Below are positions 1 through 9,220 of a stretch of DNA of 64,000 nucleotides, piece after piece. A program made the position numbers and the translations under genes. The DNA is taken from assembly GCF_027319265.1 (NCBI RefSeq), contig NZ_DAHVNP010000030.1:1-64000 (forward strand), in the 5' to 3' direction. Numbering within the stretch: the stretch's first letter is position 1; every line of letters begins with the position of its first letter. Source of the stretch: Ferrimicrobium sp. (GTDB lineage Bacteria; Actinomycetota; Acidimicrobiia; Acidimicrobiales; Acidimicrobiaceae). The notes beneath the pieces are model-generated. The model did not search any database. It was not told the origin of the DNA and saw only the letters and a program-made list of their open reading frames with translations.

Positions 1-551
1 AGACTCGATGGCAAATGCATGCGCCTGACAGCAAGTTCGACCATCTCGTAGAAGGCCTGGCCCTGGGGATCCGTATTGGGGTTGGTGCGACCGAGGAGAA
101 ACCCTTTCCCGTCAAGGAGACTAAAGAGCCGGGAGATCGGAAGCGTCCCTTGGCTAATCTTCGCAAGAGTCGGGGCATACGAGGTGTGGGGGTTATAAGC
201 CACCACGATTGGAGAAGCGGCGAAGGAGACATACCATGACGTCTTCGACGGCTCGAGTTCGGCGATCGGAGCGGCTCCGATGCTCTCGAAGACATTCGGA
301 GTAATCTCACCGGCAACGATCTCCTTAACCAGGCCAAATGACCCAGCACCCCTCCCAAGATAACCATATCCACTGGTCTTGGCAAAGGCAGGCCCAATAG
401 TCCCTTCATTCAATAGTTGCAACGATCCAGCGTAGGCGACATTCGCTGTCTGATGTGAGACAGACGAGGTCCCCGTCGACGCGCCGCAGGCACCAAGCGC
501 CAGGGCACTCATTCCCGTCGCTGCCACCATCCGAATTCGAGAATTGCTCAC
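1..551 (-). CDS. Molybdate/tungstate-type ABC transporter substrate-binding lipoprotein (3' end cut by window edge)
   Basis: This open frame runs leftward off the window, so only about 183 N-terminal residues are visible. A GTG at 549-551 gives a short positively charged N-terminus, a hydrophobic stretch and a lipobox-like LGAC, so it is probably a lipid-anchored secreted protein. The mature part has AGSLQLL, then GAGSFGLVKEI, then VAYNPHTSYAP, then GRTNPNTDPQGQ, in the order seen in WtpA/ModA-type oxyanion-binding proteins. In that family the protein captures molybdate or tungstate outside the membrane for an ABC importer; the ligand here is inferred, and sulfate is possible. An ATG at 528-530 is an alternative start but would shorten the charged signal region. 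The permease and ATPase are not in view and would lie beyond position 1. A structured leader lies just upstream. Confidence 0.75.
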   Translation of the reverse strand, partial: MSNSRIRMVAATGMSALALGACGASTGTSSVSHQTANVAYAGSLQLLNEGTIGPAFAKTSGYGYLGRGAGSFGLVKEIVAGEITPNVFESIGAAPIAELEPSKTSWYVSFAASPIVVAYNPHTSYAPTLAKISQGTLPISRLFSLLDGKGFLLGRTNPNTDPQGQAFYEMVELAVRRMHLPSS

Positions 552-582
552 GCAATCTACAATAGCAGATAGCAATTCTGAC

Positions 583-667
583 TTGCACCTGCCGGGAGTT
601 CGTCTCAGCGTCAGACAGGCGCAATACCTACCATCGTTGGGACTCTCCAGCTCCCAGACAGGGTGCA
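583..667 (-). promoter_or_regulatory. Structured leader (long-range stem) upstream of the molybdate-type binding protein
   Basis: Read on the minus strand, the segment ending about 32 nt before the GTG start can fold into a long stem. The arm at 651-667 (TGCACCCTGTCTGGGAG in RNA sense) pairs with the arm at 583-598 (CTCCCGGCAGGTGCAA) over about 15 pairs, with small bulges. It encloses about 52 nt that contains further short stems able to compete with it. Molybdenum-cofactor riboswitches occur upstream of molybdate transport and Moco genes in other bacteria, so a metabolite-sensing leader is one possibility. I could not match it to a known consensus by eye, and it may be an ordinary hairpin. 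Confidence 0.35.
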
Positions 668-759
668 CCTTCATGGCGACTGGGCTGAGAAGCGGTCGCG
701 AATGCCTCGGCGCCCCTATCGCAGCAACGAGCAATCTCGGCCCCCACTAGAGTAAACCC

Positions 760-2112
760 GTGACACGACCGCTCGACCTGCCGACCTCCTTCGCTGACAG
801 GGTCTGCGTGACCGACCCGGACATCATTGATCCGTACTGCAGCGACTGGACTGGTCGCGTCATCGGCACAACTGACCTACTCCTGCGCCCCGGTACCCAC
901 TATGAGGTCGCGCAATTGGTGCAGGCCGCACGTCAGCACCGTGCAACCCTTCTCGTACAGGGAGGCAATACCTCGCTTGCCGGTGGATCCGTTCCGCTAG
1001 CTCATGAGATTCTTCTCACCACCGAACGCCTCGACACGATCGCCGTCGATCCAGCGTCGATGACGGCGACGGTCGGAGCCGGCGTAACGCTCGCCCGGCT
1101 CCAGTCAGAGATCGCCCGTTACGGATTCACCTTCGGCGTCGACATCGCCTCCCGGGGCTCCGCGACGCTTGGTGGCATGACGGCAACCAACGCAGGAGGG
1201 ATCCACGTCCTACGCTACGGACCAATGGCCGATAATGTCGTCAACCTTTCCTGTGTTTTTGGCGATGGATCGACAATCGAGCGCCGCGACACCCTGCTTA
1301 AAGACGCGACGGGCCCATCGTTGCAACGTCTGCTTATCGGCTCCGAGGGCATCTTTGGCGTGATCACCTCGGTAACTCTGCGTTTGCGGACAACATCACA
1401 ACATCGCTCGGTCGCCATCACCCCTTTGGAGTCGATCGACGAGGGCGTGGCTATCAGCACGTTGCTCCGTGGCAAGCTAGCATCGGTAAACGCCATCGAA
1501 TACCTCGGACCTGAGGCGATTGCCCTCAGCCCGTCCAATCCACCCTGGGAGCGTGGGGCTGGCGGCGCACTCCTTATTGAGGTTCTCGAAACAACCTCCT
1601 CACTGGTCGATACCCTCGACAATCTCAGCCTTGATCGAGAGTGGGTGCTCGCCGACACGACACAAGCGATTCATGGCCTCTGGTCCTGGCGCGAAGACAT
1701 TGCAATGTGGGTGGCCAGGGTTGGCAAACCGCTCAAACTCGACCTCGCCGTGCCGATCAACCGCATCGGCGACCTCTACCGACAGGCGCAGATGGTAGCA
1801 CAGGATGCCCACATTCAGTGCGTCTGCTTCGGTCATCTCGGCGACGGCAACCTCCATATCAACCTCGTAGGTGATGATCATTCCCTCGAAACATCCTCTC
1901 GAGCGATCTATCAGGCGGCGGTTGACCTCGGTGGCACCATCAGTGCCGAACACGGTATTGGTACCCTCAAGAAGGGGGTTCTCCCCCTAATGCGATCGGC
2001 TAGCGAACGTCATCGTCTCTCTCAGCTGATTGAACTCTTCAACCCAGGAAGGGTTGTCAATCCAAATGTTATGCTGGACCCATCACAAGGAGGCGGATAT
2101 GAGCGAAGCTGA
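760..2112 (+). CDS. FAD-binding oxidase of the GlcD/D-lactate dehydrogenase family
   Basis: The 450-residue protein has the two-domain layout of FAD-linked 2-hydroxyacid oxidases. A PCMH-type FAD domain covers about residues 35-215, with QGGNTSLAGGSVP at about 67-79 as the pyrophosphate loop. The C-terminal FAD-oxidase cap carries CFGHLGDGNLHINL at about 355-368 and SAEHGIG near the end, both hallmarks of the GlcD family. Such enzymes oxidise D-lactate, glycolate or D-2-hydroxyglutarate and pass electrons to a carrier; the substrate cannot be told from sequence. The GTG start has only a weak ribosome site. Its stop lies 14 nt inside the following methyltransferase gene, so the two are probably translationally coupled. 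Confidence 0.85.
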   Translation: MTRPLDLPTSFADRVCVTDPDIIDPYCSDWTGRVIGTTDLLLRPGTHYEVAQLVQAARQHRATLLVQGGNTSLAGGSVPLAHEILLTTERLDTIAVDPASMTATVGAGVTLARLQSEIARYGFTFGVDIASRGSATLGGMTATNAGGIHVLRYGPMADNVVNLSCVFGDGSTIERRDTLLKDATGPSLQRLLIGSEGIFGVITSVTLRLRTTSQHRSVAITPLESIDEGVAISTLLRGKLASVNAIEYLGPEAIALSPSNPPWERGAGGALLIEVLETTSSLVDTLDNLSLDREWVLADTTQAIHGLWSWREDIAMWVARVGKPLKLDLAVPINRIGDLYRQAQMVAQDAHIQCVCFGHLGDGNLHINLVGDDHSLETSSRAIYQAAVDLGGTISAEHGIGTLKKGVLPLMRSASERHRLSQLIELFNPGRVVNPNVMLDPSQGGGYERS

Positions 2113-2701
2113 CCAATGGAACGAGCGTTACCGTGAAAGCGACCGGCTCTGGATTCCAGACGCCGACGCATCCCTCAAGGAGGCAATGGCTACAATCGCG
2201 CCAACGACTGCACTCGATCTTGGCTGTGGAGAGGGTCGCAATGCTCTCTACCTTGCTCGAGAGGGCTTCCAGGTAACCGCCGTAGACTTCGCTGACGTCG
2301 CCTTAGATCGACTTCGTACCGTTGCAGCGAATGAAGGTCTGACCATCGAGACCGTCTGCGAAGACATGTACTCGTACCTCGCCCACCCGCATCGCTTTGG
2401 CCTCGTGATCCTTGCAAATATCCACCCCCCACGTCCCGCGCGCCTCGATCTCTACGCCCATCTGCGTGAAATCGTGACACCTGGTGGCCATCTCTATATC
2501 ATCGGTCATCATGTCGACTCCTTCGGCGTGACCGGTCCACCCGACCGAGATCGTCTCATCGATGAGGACGAGATCCGGTCGGCCTTTGACGGGTTCACCA
2601 TCGAAACACTTACAAAGGTCTCTGACATCGCCGATCACGGCCACGCGGCACCTTCCCTTGTCGCACTCCTCCAGCGCCCAAGCGACCCTACTACGGCATA
2701 A
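2099..2701 (+). CDS. Class I SAM-dependent methyltransferase (TehB/UbiE-like)
   Basis: The start chosen is the ATG at 2099, which follows AAGGAGG at good spacing and overlaps the oxidase gene by 14 nt. Starting further upstream at 2030 would only read the oxidase C-terminus in another frame. The 200-residue protein opens with WNERYRESDRLW, then shows motif I ALDLGCGEGRNALYLA at about residues 38-53 and VTAVDFADVALDRL as the acidic loop of a Rossmann-fold methyltransferase. The opening is typical of TehB-like proteins, which methylate small thiol or chalcogen compounds, but the substrate is not established. Linkage to the FAD oxidase suggests one transcript. Confidence 0.82.
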   Translation: MSEADQWNERYRESDRLWIPDADASLKEAMATIAPTTALDLGCGEGRNALYLAREGFQVTAVDFADVALDRLRTVAANEGLTIETVCEDMYSYLAHPHRFGLVILANIHPPRPARLDLYAHLREIVTPGGHLYIIGHHVDSFGVTGPPDRDRLIDEDEIRSAFDGFTIETLTKVSDIADHGHAAPSLVALLQRPSDPTTA

Positions 2702-2866
2702 CCTTCCGAGCAGGTCTCGCAGAGACGCAAAGATAGCTCTCCGCCACTCCTCACCAAGGCCCTAAGTCCCACCCCTTCTATGTCCAAGGCCACTGGGTAT
2801 TGCCCCGTTCGATCCCTAGAACGAGTAGGTGAAGCCCGGGTGGGCCAGGGAGTGGAAGGAGTGATC

Positions 2867-3508
2867 ATGACCAAGTTCATGCATCATCAGACAACGACAC
2901 CAACCAAGACGGCCGATGTCACCAATATCGAGGAGCCACGAGCGGCTCGTTGGCTCTTTGCCGGCAAGGCCGCCTCATGGATCTGGTTGATCGTACGGCT
3001 CTGGTTGGGCTATGAGTGGATCGACGCAGGTGCCTCCAAGCTCTGGGGAGCAGAGTCGGCGGCGTTCTGGAGGAGTGGCCTTGGTGTCAAGGGCTTTACC
3101 CTTGGTGCTATCGCTGAGTCCAAGGGACCCCATGCACAGGTCTCCTATGGCTGGTGGGTCGCGATCCTGCGTCATGGGGTGCTCCCACACTATCTGTTGG
3201 TAGCACGCGTGGATGCGATCGCAGAGTTGGTGATCGGGATCGCCCTCGTCCTTGGTGCCTTTAGTGCAATCGCTGCCTTCTTTGGCCTTGCACTGAACTT
3301 CACCTATGTCTTTTCCGGCGCCGTCTCAACGAACCCCGTCTGTATCATCCTTGGCATCGGCATCGTACTGGCCTGGAGGAACGCTGGGTGGTTAGGACTT
3401 GACCGTTACCTGCTTCCACGGATGGGAACCCCATGGCAGCACCAACGTGCTCTCCCAACTCAAGACCCAATCAGCCGAGACTCAACCAGCCAAGACTCAA
3501 CCAACTGA
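2867..3508 (+). CDS. DoxX-family integral membrane protein
   Basis: The ATG at 2867 is preceded by GGAAGGAG and is a better start than the in-frame ATG at 2780. The 213-residue protein has a charged N-terminus, then four hydrophobic helices: about residues 38-55, a pair around 115-150, and one near 155-175. LWLGYEWIDAGASKLWG follows the first helix and is characteristic of DoxX/DoxD proteins. In thermoacidophiles DoxD/DoxA form thiosulfate:quinone oxidoreductase, while other members act in redox or thiol stress; the role here is open. The C-terminal tail is a low-complexity run of Asp-Ser-Thr-Gln repeats written in near-identical DNA units. A strong hairpin lies 36 nt downstream. Confidence 0.8.
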   Translation: MTKFMHHQTTTPTKTADVTNIEEPRAARWLFAGKAASWIWLIVRLWLGYEWIDAGASKLWGAESAAFWRSGLGVKGFTLGAIAESKGPHAQVSYGWWVAILRHGVLPHYLLVARVDAIAELVIGIALVLGAFSAIAAFFGLALNFTYVFSGAVSTNPVCIILGIGIVLAWRNAGWLGLDRYLLPRMGTPWQHQRALPTQDPISRDSTSQDSTN

Positions 3509-3543
3509 AGACTCACAGACCGTAATCCACATCCCCAAGGCAC

Positions 3544-3581
3544 ACACCAACTCCCCCTCATCTACGAGGGGGAGTTGGTGT
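3544..3581. terminator. Perfect 16-bp hairpin between convergent doxX and etfBA
   Basis: The arms at 3544-3559 and 3566-3581 are perfectly complementary (core CACCAACTCCCCCTC) around a 6-nt loop. The genes converge here, so the hairpin can serve both strands. No clear T-tract follows on either strand. The stop codon and last codons of the minus-strand etfBA gene lie inside the hairpin. Confidence 0.75.
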
Positions 3582-5339
3582 TGAGCGTTCTAATAAGAAC
3601 CGCAGCTGGGCAATGATTGGGGGAAGCGTTTGGTGCCAGTCCCCGACGATGGTGAGATCCACTCCTGGGTCACCGAGAGGAGGTGACTGTGTGAGGTTCA
3701 CCGTTGTCCCGGCCCCACTCACGCCACTCAGATGGTTGTGGCTTCCACGCGTTCCCACTCCGATGTAGAGCCGGGGTGAGATGGAGCGTCCAGTGATGCC
3801 GATCTGGCGTGAGCGTGGCAGCAGTCCGAGGTCGGCAATCTTTCTCGTACAGCCCACCTCTGCGTCGATGGTGGCTGCCAGTTGGTAAATGTCGGTGAGT
3901 GCATCGCTCGTGACGCCCGCGCCAACGGCCAAGACGAGCGGTGCATTCGCGAATTGAGCGACGTCCTGGGTTTCGGGAGTGCCAGCGAGAGAGACACGGC
4001 CTCGTTCGGGGACCGTGAGAACGGATCGCGTGGGTTCAGTAGGAACAAGCCCATCGATGGGAGGTGCACCTCGAGGGCGCAACAGTGCGATGCCTATCGC
4101 AGTGGTCGTAGAGACCTCGGCGACAGAGGCCACTGACCCAACAGATTTCCAGCCGGTAATGGTGGGAGGTTCGGTGATCGTCAATCGGTCGAGATCGGTG
4201 AGGACGCCGGCATCCAGGGTCACACCAAGGCGGCCACCGAGTTCTCGGCCATAGGAGGTCGCCGGTGCCACAACCAGTTGTTGTGGGTGGTTTTGCAGCC
4301 ACTCAGCGATGACTGGTGCGAGGTCGTCCTCCAGTCGGCTCCCGTTGAGGCAAACGAGGTGATGAGCACCGAGGAACGCGCGTGGTGTCGTCTGAGCAGT
4401 GGTGGGGAATGCGAGAACAGTGAGTTGAGCGTCGTTTGATGCGCAACCATTGAGCAGGTAGGTGACCAGCTGTTCATTGAGTGCTGGCTGATCTGGGTCA
4501 CAGAGGTAGGCCACGCGTGCGAGCGAAAACGTTGTAACTGGTTGGGAAGTCGGCGCTTGATCGGTCGTAAGGAGTCGGTCACTGAGCAACGCGAGTGCCT
4601 TATCGAGTTCGGTTGCCCCATCGATGACGATATTCAATCGCTGCAGGGATGCATGCCGGATATGATTCACTCGTGTGCGTGAGCTGGGGCTTCCGTGGGT
4701 GAATCCCAGGTCGTCGGCATCGAGCCGTTGGATGGTCGTAACGGCGACTGCTTCGATTGCGTCGGGGGACGCCTTGGCTGGTACACAGATGCGTTCGGCA
4801 ACGGCGACCACGGCAGGGAGGGCGACGCGTATCGACCGGACGCCATCATCGAGTTCGGTGTTCAGTAATAGGGAGTTGTCGTCGAGATCGAGCTGCTTGG
4901 CGGCTCCTGCATAGGGCAGGCCGAGGAACTCGGCCAATTGAACTCCTACGAGACCGGTGTTTGCGTCGATCGCAAAACGGCCCGTCAGAATGAGGTCCCA
5001 GGGATGTGACCGTGTTTGAATGAATCGGGCAAGTACCTCCGCTGTCGCTAGCGCGTCAGAACCGGCAAAACGTGGGTCACTGAGAAGATATGCGTGGTGT
5101 GCCCCGACGGCAAGTGCCTCTTGCAGAATCTGAGTCGCCGATGGTGGCCCCATGCTGACTACCGAGCAGGTACCTCCGTGTTGGTTGGCAAGTGTCACTC
5201 CAGTCGCGATAGCCCGCCGACAAAAAGGATTCAATCCCTGATCTTCGGGGGGTCGGACCATCCTGCCTGAGGCATCAAAGTCGGCAAAATCTGCCTGGGT
5301 CACCTGCTTGATCGCAACGAGGATACGCAGTCCATTCAT
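3558..5339 (-). CDS. Fused electron-transfer flavoprotein, beta-alpha single chain
   Basis: One 593-residue chain holds both ETF subunits. Residues 1 to about 250 match EtfB: RILVAIKQVTQADFADFD at the start, GLNPFCRRAI, and GRFAIDANTGLVGVQLAEFLGLPY. From about 265 an EtfA moiety follows, ending in the FAD domain with GITGRSISPRLYIGVGTRG and IVGDWHQTLPPI. ETF carries electrons from acyl-CoA and other dehydrogenases to the quinone pool. Single-chain ETFs are known from some archaea, but most bacteria encode two genes. The usual SGAIQH signature reads RGSHNH, so the FAD site is atypical. An AAGGAG precedes the ATG at good spacing. MaoC and glutaredoxin-like genes lie upstream on the same strand. 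Acyl-CoA dehydrogenase partners are plausible but unproved. Confidence 0.85.
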   Translation of the reverse strand: MNGLRILVAIKQVTQADFADFDASGRMVRPPEDQGLNPFCRRAIATGVTLANQHGGTCSVVSMGPPSATQILQEALAVGAHHAYLLSDPRFAGSDALATAEVLARFIQTRSHPWDLILTGRFAIDANTGLVGVQLAEFLGLPYAGAAKQLDLDDNSLLLNTELDDGVRSIRVALPAVVAVAERICVPAKASPDAIEAVAVTTIQRLDADDLGFTHGSPSSRTRVNHIRHASLQRLNIVIDGATELDKALALLSDRLLTTDQAPTSQPVTTFSLARVAYLCDPDQPALNEQLVTYLLNGCASNDAQLTVLAFPTTAQTTPRAFLGAHHLVCLNGSRLEDDLAPVIAEWLQNHPQQLVVAPATSYGRELGGRLGVTLDAGVLTDLDRLTITEPPTITGWKSVGSVASVAEVSTTTAIGIALLRPRGAPPIDGLVPTEPTRSVLTVPERGRVSLAGTPETQDVAQFANAPLVLAVGAGVTSDALTDIYQLAATIDAEVGCTRKIADLGLLPRSRQIGITGRSISPRLYIGVGTRGSHNHLSGVSGAGTTVNLTQSPPLGDPGVDLTIVGDWHQTLPPIIAQLRFLLERSTPTPPRR

Positions 5340-5403
5340 CGGTACAGCTCCTTCCCGCTGGGATGTAATGTGCTCAACGTCTTGTCAGTCGATGGTGGTG
5401 AAG

Positions 5404-5859
5404 TTATCGTGAATGGCCGCGTCGTAGTACGAAGTTGGTCGCTATCATCGAGAGAACCGGTGACTCGCCTTCCTGACTCATCTCGATTTTGGTCTTGATA
5501 ATGCCTCGATCAGACTTGGTACGCGATGGCCTGACGTCGACCACGCCACAGTGGAGCCAGAGTTGATCGCCAGCTCGTACTGGCGCAAGCCACTGCAGGC
5601 TGTCAAGACCTGGCGAACCGAGGCTTGATTCGGGTGACAGGTAGTTGGCGACGAGCTCTCTCATCGCCAGGACACAGGTGAACCAACCACTAGCGATGAT
5701 TCCTCCGTAGATGCTCTGGTGTGCCGCTTGTGCATCGATATGAAATGGCTGTGGATCCCACTGGCGCGCGAACGCGATCATCTCTTCTTCGTCGACCGCA
5801 ATGGGACCATAGCGAACTTCGTCACCAATGGTGTAGTCCTCAAAGAAGTATGTTGCCAT
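5404..5859 (-). CDS. MaoC-like (R)-specific enoyl-CoA hydratase domain protein
   Basis: The 151-residue protein is a single hot-dog domain. It begins FFEDYTIGDEVRYG and carries FARQWDPQPFHID followed by YGGIIASGWFT, the MaoC/hydratase-2 motif in which Asp and His hydrate the enoyl-CoA double bond. The length is normal for one-domain MaoC proteins. It lies 64 nt upstream of etfBA on the same strand, which fits a shared acyl-CoA function. The substrate chain length is unknown. A second, different MaoC protein is encoded at 43485. Confidence 0.85.
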   Translation of the reverse strand: MATYFFEDYTIGDEVRYGPIAVDEEEMIAFARQWDPQPFHIDAQAAHQSIYGGIIASGWFTCVLAMRELVANYLSPESSLGSPGLDSLQWLAPVRAGDQLWLHCGVVDVRPSRTKSDRGIIKTKIEMSQEGESPVLSMIATNFVLRRGHSR

Positions 5860-5910
5860 GTGCTTTAGTCTAACCAGCTTGAGAAGCGAGGGTTGGCCAT
5901 GGAGACGTCG

Positions 5911-6165
5911 CTACTCTTGCTGAGGGAGTATGACTCCAAGCTTTGCAGCGAGTTCCTGATCGGTGGGTTCAACGAGAAAACTACCATCCTCGAAGACGAT
6001 CGTGGGAATGTGGGGGTCACCACCCTGAAGTTCGCGGATGTGTGCTTTGCCATCCTCATCAGCATCGGTATCGATCCAGGTGAAGGCCGTTCCCGTTCGC
6101 AACAGGAGTTCCTTCGAACGCCTGCAATCTGGACACCAGTCGGCGCCATATACCATGATGGCCAT
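5911..6165 (-). CDS. Glutaredoxin-like (mycoredoxin-type) protein
   Basis: The 84-residue protein opens MVYGADWCPDCRRSKELL, a thioredoxin-fold strand-loop with a CPDC redox pair. It continues with FTWIDTDADEDGK and the cis-proline region PHIPTIVFEDGSFLVEPTD. Small glutaredoxin-like proteins of this shape in mycothiol-using actinobacteria act as mycoredoxins that reduce protein-mycothiol mixed disulfides. An Mca gene in this window supports mycothiol use. CPDC differs from the CGYC of characterised mycoredoxin-1, so the assignment is to the family only. The start is firm: AAGGAGGTAAT lies just before the ATG. Confidence 0.8.
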   Translation of the reverse strand: MAIMVYGADWCPDCRRSKELLLRTGTAFTWIDTDADEDGKAHIRELQGGDPHIPTIVFEDGSFLVEPTDQELAAKLGVILPQQE

Positions 6166-6243
6166 TGCTCATTACCTCCTTCGATCGGAGCGCTAGGGCT
6201 TCGTCGGTAGCTCATTGCTTACTGTCTTGGCTCGGTTGTTCGC

Positions 6244-8064
6244 TTAGGACGATTGCCCCGGTCGTCTCGCCTTTGCGCGTGCGGCACCCTCCAGGATGAC
6301 CTTTCGTACCCGCACTTGCGTAGGTGTCACCTCGACGCACTCGTCATCGGTGATGAGTTCGAGAGCTGATTCGAGCGTGAGGGGAATGGGTGGGACGAGG
6401 CGAACGAGTTCATCCGCCGTCGAGGAACGGACGTTGGTGAGCTTCTTCTCTTTGGTGGGGTTCACGTCCATGTCCCCGGGCCTTGCGTTGATCCCGATGA
6501 CCATACCCTCATAGACCTGATCCTGGGGAGAGACGAAGAGCTCTCCGCGTTCTTGCAGGTTCAAAAGGGCGTAGGTCATTGCTACGCCAGTGCGGTCTGA
6601 TACCAGACTTCCCTGGCTTCTTGGCTTTATCTCGCCGACTACTGGTCCCCACTTCTCAAAGGTGTGATGGATGATTGCGCTGCCCCGGGTTGCGGAGAGG
6701 AGTTCACTACGGATACCGAGGAGCCCTCGGGACGGAATCAGGTAACTTGCACGCATCCACCCAGATGCCATTTGGTGCATCGAGTCGAGTGTCGCTCGGC
6801 GCATCGAGACGATTTGAGTGAGTGAGCCAAAGTACTCATCGGGTACGTCGACCTCAAGCAACTCGAATGGTTCAAAGATGTGGCCATCGACCAGCATGGT
6901 GAGTGCTTTTGGTTTTGAAACAGTCAGTTCGAAGCCTTCTCGACGCATGAGCTCGATCAGGACTGCGAGTGCGAGTTCCCCTCTGCCCTGCACCTCGAAG
7001 GTATCGTTGCGCTCAGTCGGAACGACTTTGATCGCGACATTTCCGATGGTCTCCTGTGCGAGTCGTGAGCTGATCAAGCGAGCGGTGAGTTTTTTGCCTT
7101 CCTTGCCCGCCAAGGGTGAGGTGTTGACGCCAATCGTCATTGAGATGGCTGGCTCTTCGATGGTGAGTGGTGGCAGTGCACTGGGTGCCTCAGAATCAGC
7201 GATTGTCTCGCCAATATTGACGTCCTCAAGCCCTGCGACGATGGCGAGCTCACCTGCGGTGACTTCATCAACGGCGATGCGTTCCAGGTAATGAGTAATG
7301 AACAACTCACCCAGTCGTATCCGCGTCTGCGTCCCGTCGATATGGATGCGCGTGACACTAGCTCCGCGCTTCAACGAACCGGCAAAGACGCGGCAGATAG
7401 CGAGCCTACCGAGATATGGAGATGCGTCAAGGTTGGTGACCTGGGCCTGTAACGGAGCGTCTGGTAGGGCAAGGGGAGCGGGAATGGTCTCGATGATGGC
7501 CCGAAACAAGGGGGTCAAGTCCTGCTCTAGTTGATCTGCTGCGAGACCGGCGACTCCTTGCTTCGCCGATGCGTAGATGACCGGGAACTCGATCTGGTCC
7601 TCATCGGCACCGAGTTCGATAAAGAGCCCCAAGATCTCGTCCAACACCTCGCTTGGACGCGAGTCCGGACGATCAACCTTGTTGATGACCACGATGACAG
7701 GGAGCTTCCGCTCAAGGGCCTTGCGGAGGACGAAACGGGTCTGCGGTAGTGGGCCCTCGGCAGCGTCCACCAACATCAGCACTCCATCGACCATGAAGAG
7801 CGCTCGCTCCACTTCGCCGCCGAAGTCAGCGTGTCCTGGCGTGTCCACGAGATTGATCTTGTAGTCCTCGAAGAATACCGAGGTATTCTTGGCAAGAATT
7901 GTGATGCCCTTTTCTCGTTCTAGATCCATCGAGTCCATAATGCGATCCTCGATGGCTTGGTTCTCTCGGAACGCTCCAGATTGGCGAAGGAGTTTGTCGA
8001 CAAGGGTTGTCTTTCCGTGGTCGACGTGGGCGATGATGGCAACGTTACGTAACTCGTTGGGCAC
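6244..8064 (-). CDS. typA: Ribosome-associated GTPase TypA/BipA
   Basis: The GTG at 8062-8064 is chosen because it follows AAGAGGAG and gives a 606-residue protein beginning [22 protein letters not shown], the normal TypA N-terminus. The frame stays open upstream to 8208, but that extension is arginine- and serine-rich and unlike the family. G1 AHVDHGKT, the switch-[10 protein letters not shown] and NKVD are all intact, followed by EF-G-like domains and the TypA C-terminus ([11 protein letters not shown]). TypA is a translational GTPase that binds ribosomes and helps 50S assembly under stress and cold. CtaG lies 67 nt upstream on the same strand. Confidence 0.95.
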   Translation of the reverse strand: MPNELRNVAIIAHVDHGKTTLVDKLLRQSGAFRENQAIEDRIMDSMDLEREKGITILAKNTSVFFEDYKINLVDTPGHADFGGEVERALFMVDGVLMLVDAAEGPLPQTRFVLRKALERKLPVIVVINKVDRPDSRPSEVLDEILGLFIELGADEDQIEFPVIYASAKQGVAGLAADQLEQDLTPLFRAIIETIPAPLALPDAPLQAQVTNLDASPYLGRLAICRVFAGSLKRGASVTRIHIDGTQTRIRLGELFITHYLERIAVDEVTAGELAIVAGLEDVNIGETIADSEAPSALPPLTIEEPAISMTIGVNTSPLAGKEGKKLTARLISSRLAQETIGNVAIKVVPTERNDTFEVQGRGELALAVLIELMRREGFELTVSKPKALTMLVDGHIFEPFELLEVDVPDEYFGSLTQIVSMRRATLDSMHQMASGWMRASYLIPSRGLLGIRSELLSATRGSAIIHHTFEKWGPVVGEIKPRSQGSLVSDRTGVAMTYALLNLQERGELFVSPQDQVYEGMVIGINARPGDMDVNPTKEKKLTNVRSSTADELVRLVPPIPLTLESALELITDDECVEVTPTQVRVRKVILEGAARAKARRPGQSS

Positions 8065-8131
8065 TGTGGTGAATACTCCTCTTAATCGGGCGTGTCTGTC
8101 TCGGGCATGGCGGGATGGTTCGGACGATGAT

Positions 8132-9025
8132 CTAGGCGCCGGTGTTCTTCTGAGTTCTCTTGAACTCACGCTCGACATCGAGCCAAGTGATCGGCTCCGG
8201 GTCTGCACCCAGATCCTCTTGCTTTTGCGCCCTAACCATTATAGCGACAGCGACGGTCCAGAGAATCCCGAAGTCGATGAGCTTCGGTATTGCTCCAGCC
8301 AACTGCTGGTCCCCGACCTCTGATGCGCCGAAGATGAGATGGAGGTTGGTGGCAAAAATTGGATAGAAGGAGTGATGGGAGAAGATGAGCACAAAGGCGG
8401 GGAATGTGGGGAGAAGGCTCTGTGCAAACAGATAGATCACTCGCCCGCCGGTCGAGAGCTTGCGTGTTCCTGGGTTGAGTCTGAGGGCAGGAATCCACAT
8501 GAGCGCTCCGATGACTACAAAGGCCACTTGCAGATAGACATAGACGACCAGCGAAGTGGCTTGCGCCTCGACGATGGCCGCAAGCATAGAGAGCACGAAG
8601 AGGGCGGCATAGAGAACCGTGGTAAGGATCGGCGAGGTGAGGAACTCAAGGAGGGCATCCACGAAGGGAGTCTCTGTCAGTCGGTGGAACAACCAGTGGG
8701 GAATGCCAAGGAGTAGGAGAGGAACGGCGACCAGTTCAATCAGCATGTTGTGCGTGAGGTAGGCGAGGCTCGAGACGTAGCGGGCAAGCTCGAGTGAGGG
8801 CCAACTCTCCATCAGTGCGAGTAGAACGAGGCCACTTAGGAACAGCGCGTGTTGTCGTGGAGTCACCGCGTCGCGAAGTCGAACATGGAGTGGCGAGTTG
8901 CTCAGCCGACTCGCTATTTTGGGGATCAGCCAATAGTAAAAGAGTCCTCCAAGCAAGAGGACAATAGCCCCTCCATATGGAGGGGTGATGCGAAGTACGG
9001 CTTCGCCCGTGACGGTGCCTAGCAC
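8132..9025 (-). CDS. ctaG: caa3-type cytochrome c oxidase assembly factor CtaG
   Basis: The protein is about 297 residues long and nearly all hydrophobic, with roughly seven membrane helices and an acidic, soluble C-terminal tail. [24 protein letters not shown] and the later FSHHSFYP are typical of the CtaG_Bacillus-type family, which helps mature the CuA/CuB centres of haem-copper oxidases. The frame opens at an ATG at 9049, but the GTG at 9023-9025 has GGGAGG six bases upstream and is preferred. No oxidase subunits are in this window. Confidence 0.85.
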   Translation of the reverse strand: MLGTVTGEAVLRITPPYGGAIVLLLGGLFYYWLIPKIASRLSNSPLHVRLRDAVTPRQHALFLSGLVLLALMESWPSLELARYVSSLAYLTHNMLIELVAVPLLLLGIPHWLFHRLTETPFVDALLEFLTSPILTTVLYAALFVLSMLAAIVEAQATSLVVYVYLQVAFVVIGALMWIPALRLNPGTRKLSTGGRVIYLFAQSLLPTFPAFVLIFSHHSFYPIFATNLHLIFGASEVGDQQLAGAIPKLIDFGILWTVAVAIMVRAQKQEDLGADPEPITWLDVEREFKRTQKNTGA

Positions 9026-9220
9026 CTCATTCCTCCCAGCGACACACATCCCTTTTGCAAGGGTCCCTTACCTAAGGGTTACCCCGTAAGTTTAGGCTGA
9101 TGTTTTGACGAACGAGAACTTCGACGTTTCATCGTTGCGCCGGAGTGACGGGTAGGGAGGAGGCGCCGATGCTAGATTCCAAACGGCGGCGGGAATGTTG
9201 ACGCAGAAAGGGTGGTGCCG

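Noticed and set aside
1215-1953. Long minus-strand frames of 117-147 codons inside the FAD oxidase gene.
   Set aside because: They are antisense shadows of a strongly supported gene and encode low-complexity Arg/Ser-rich sequence.
8065-8208. N-terminal extension of TypA upstream of the GTG at 8064.
   Set aside because: Arg/Ser-rich, unlike any TypA; the GTG has a ribosome site and matches the conserved N-terminus.
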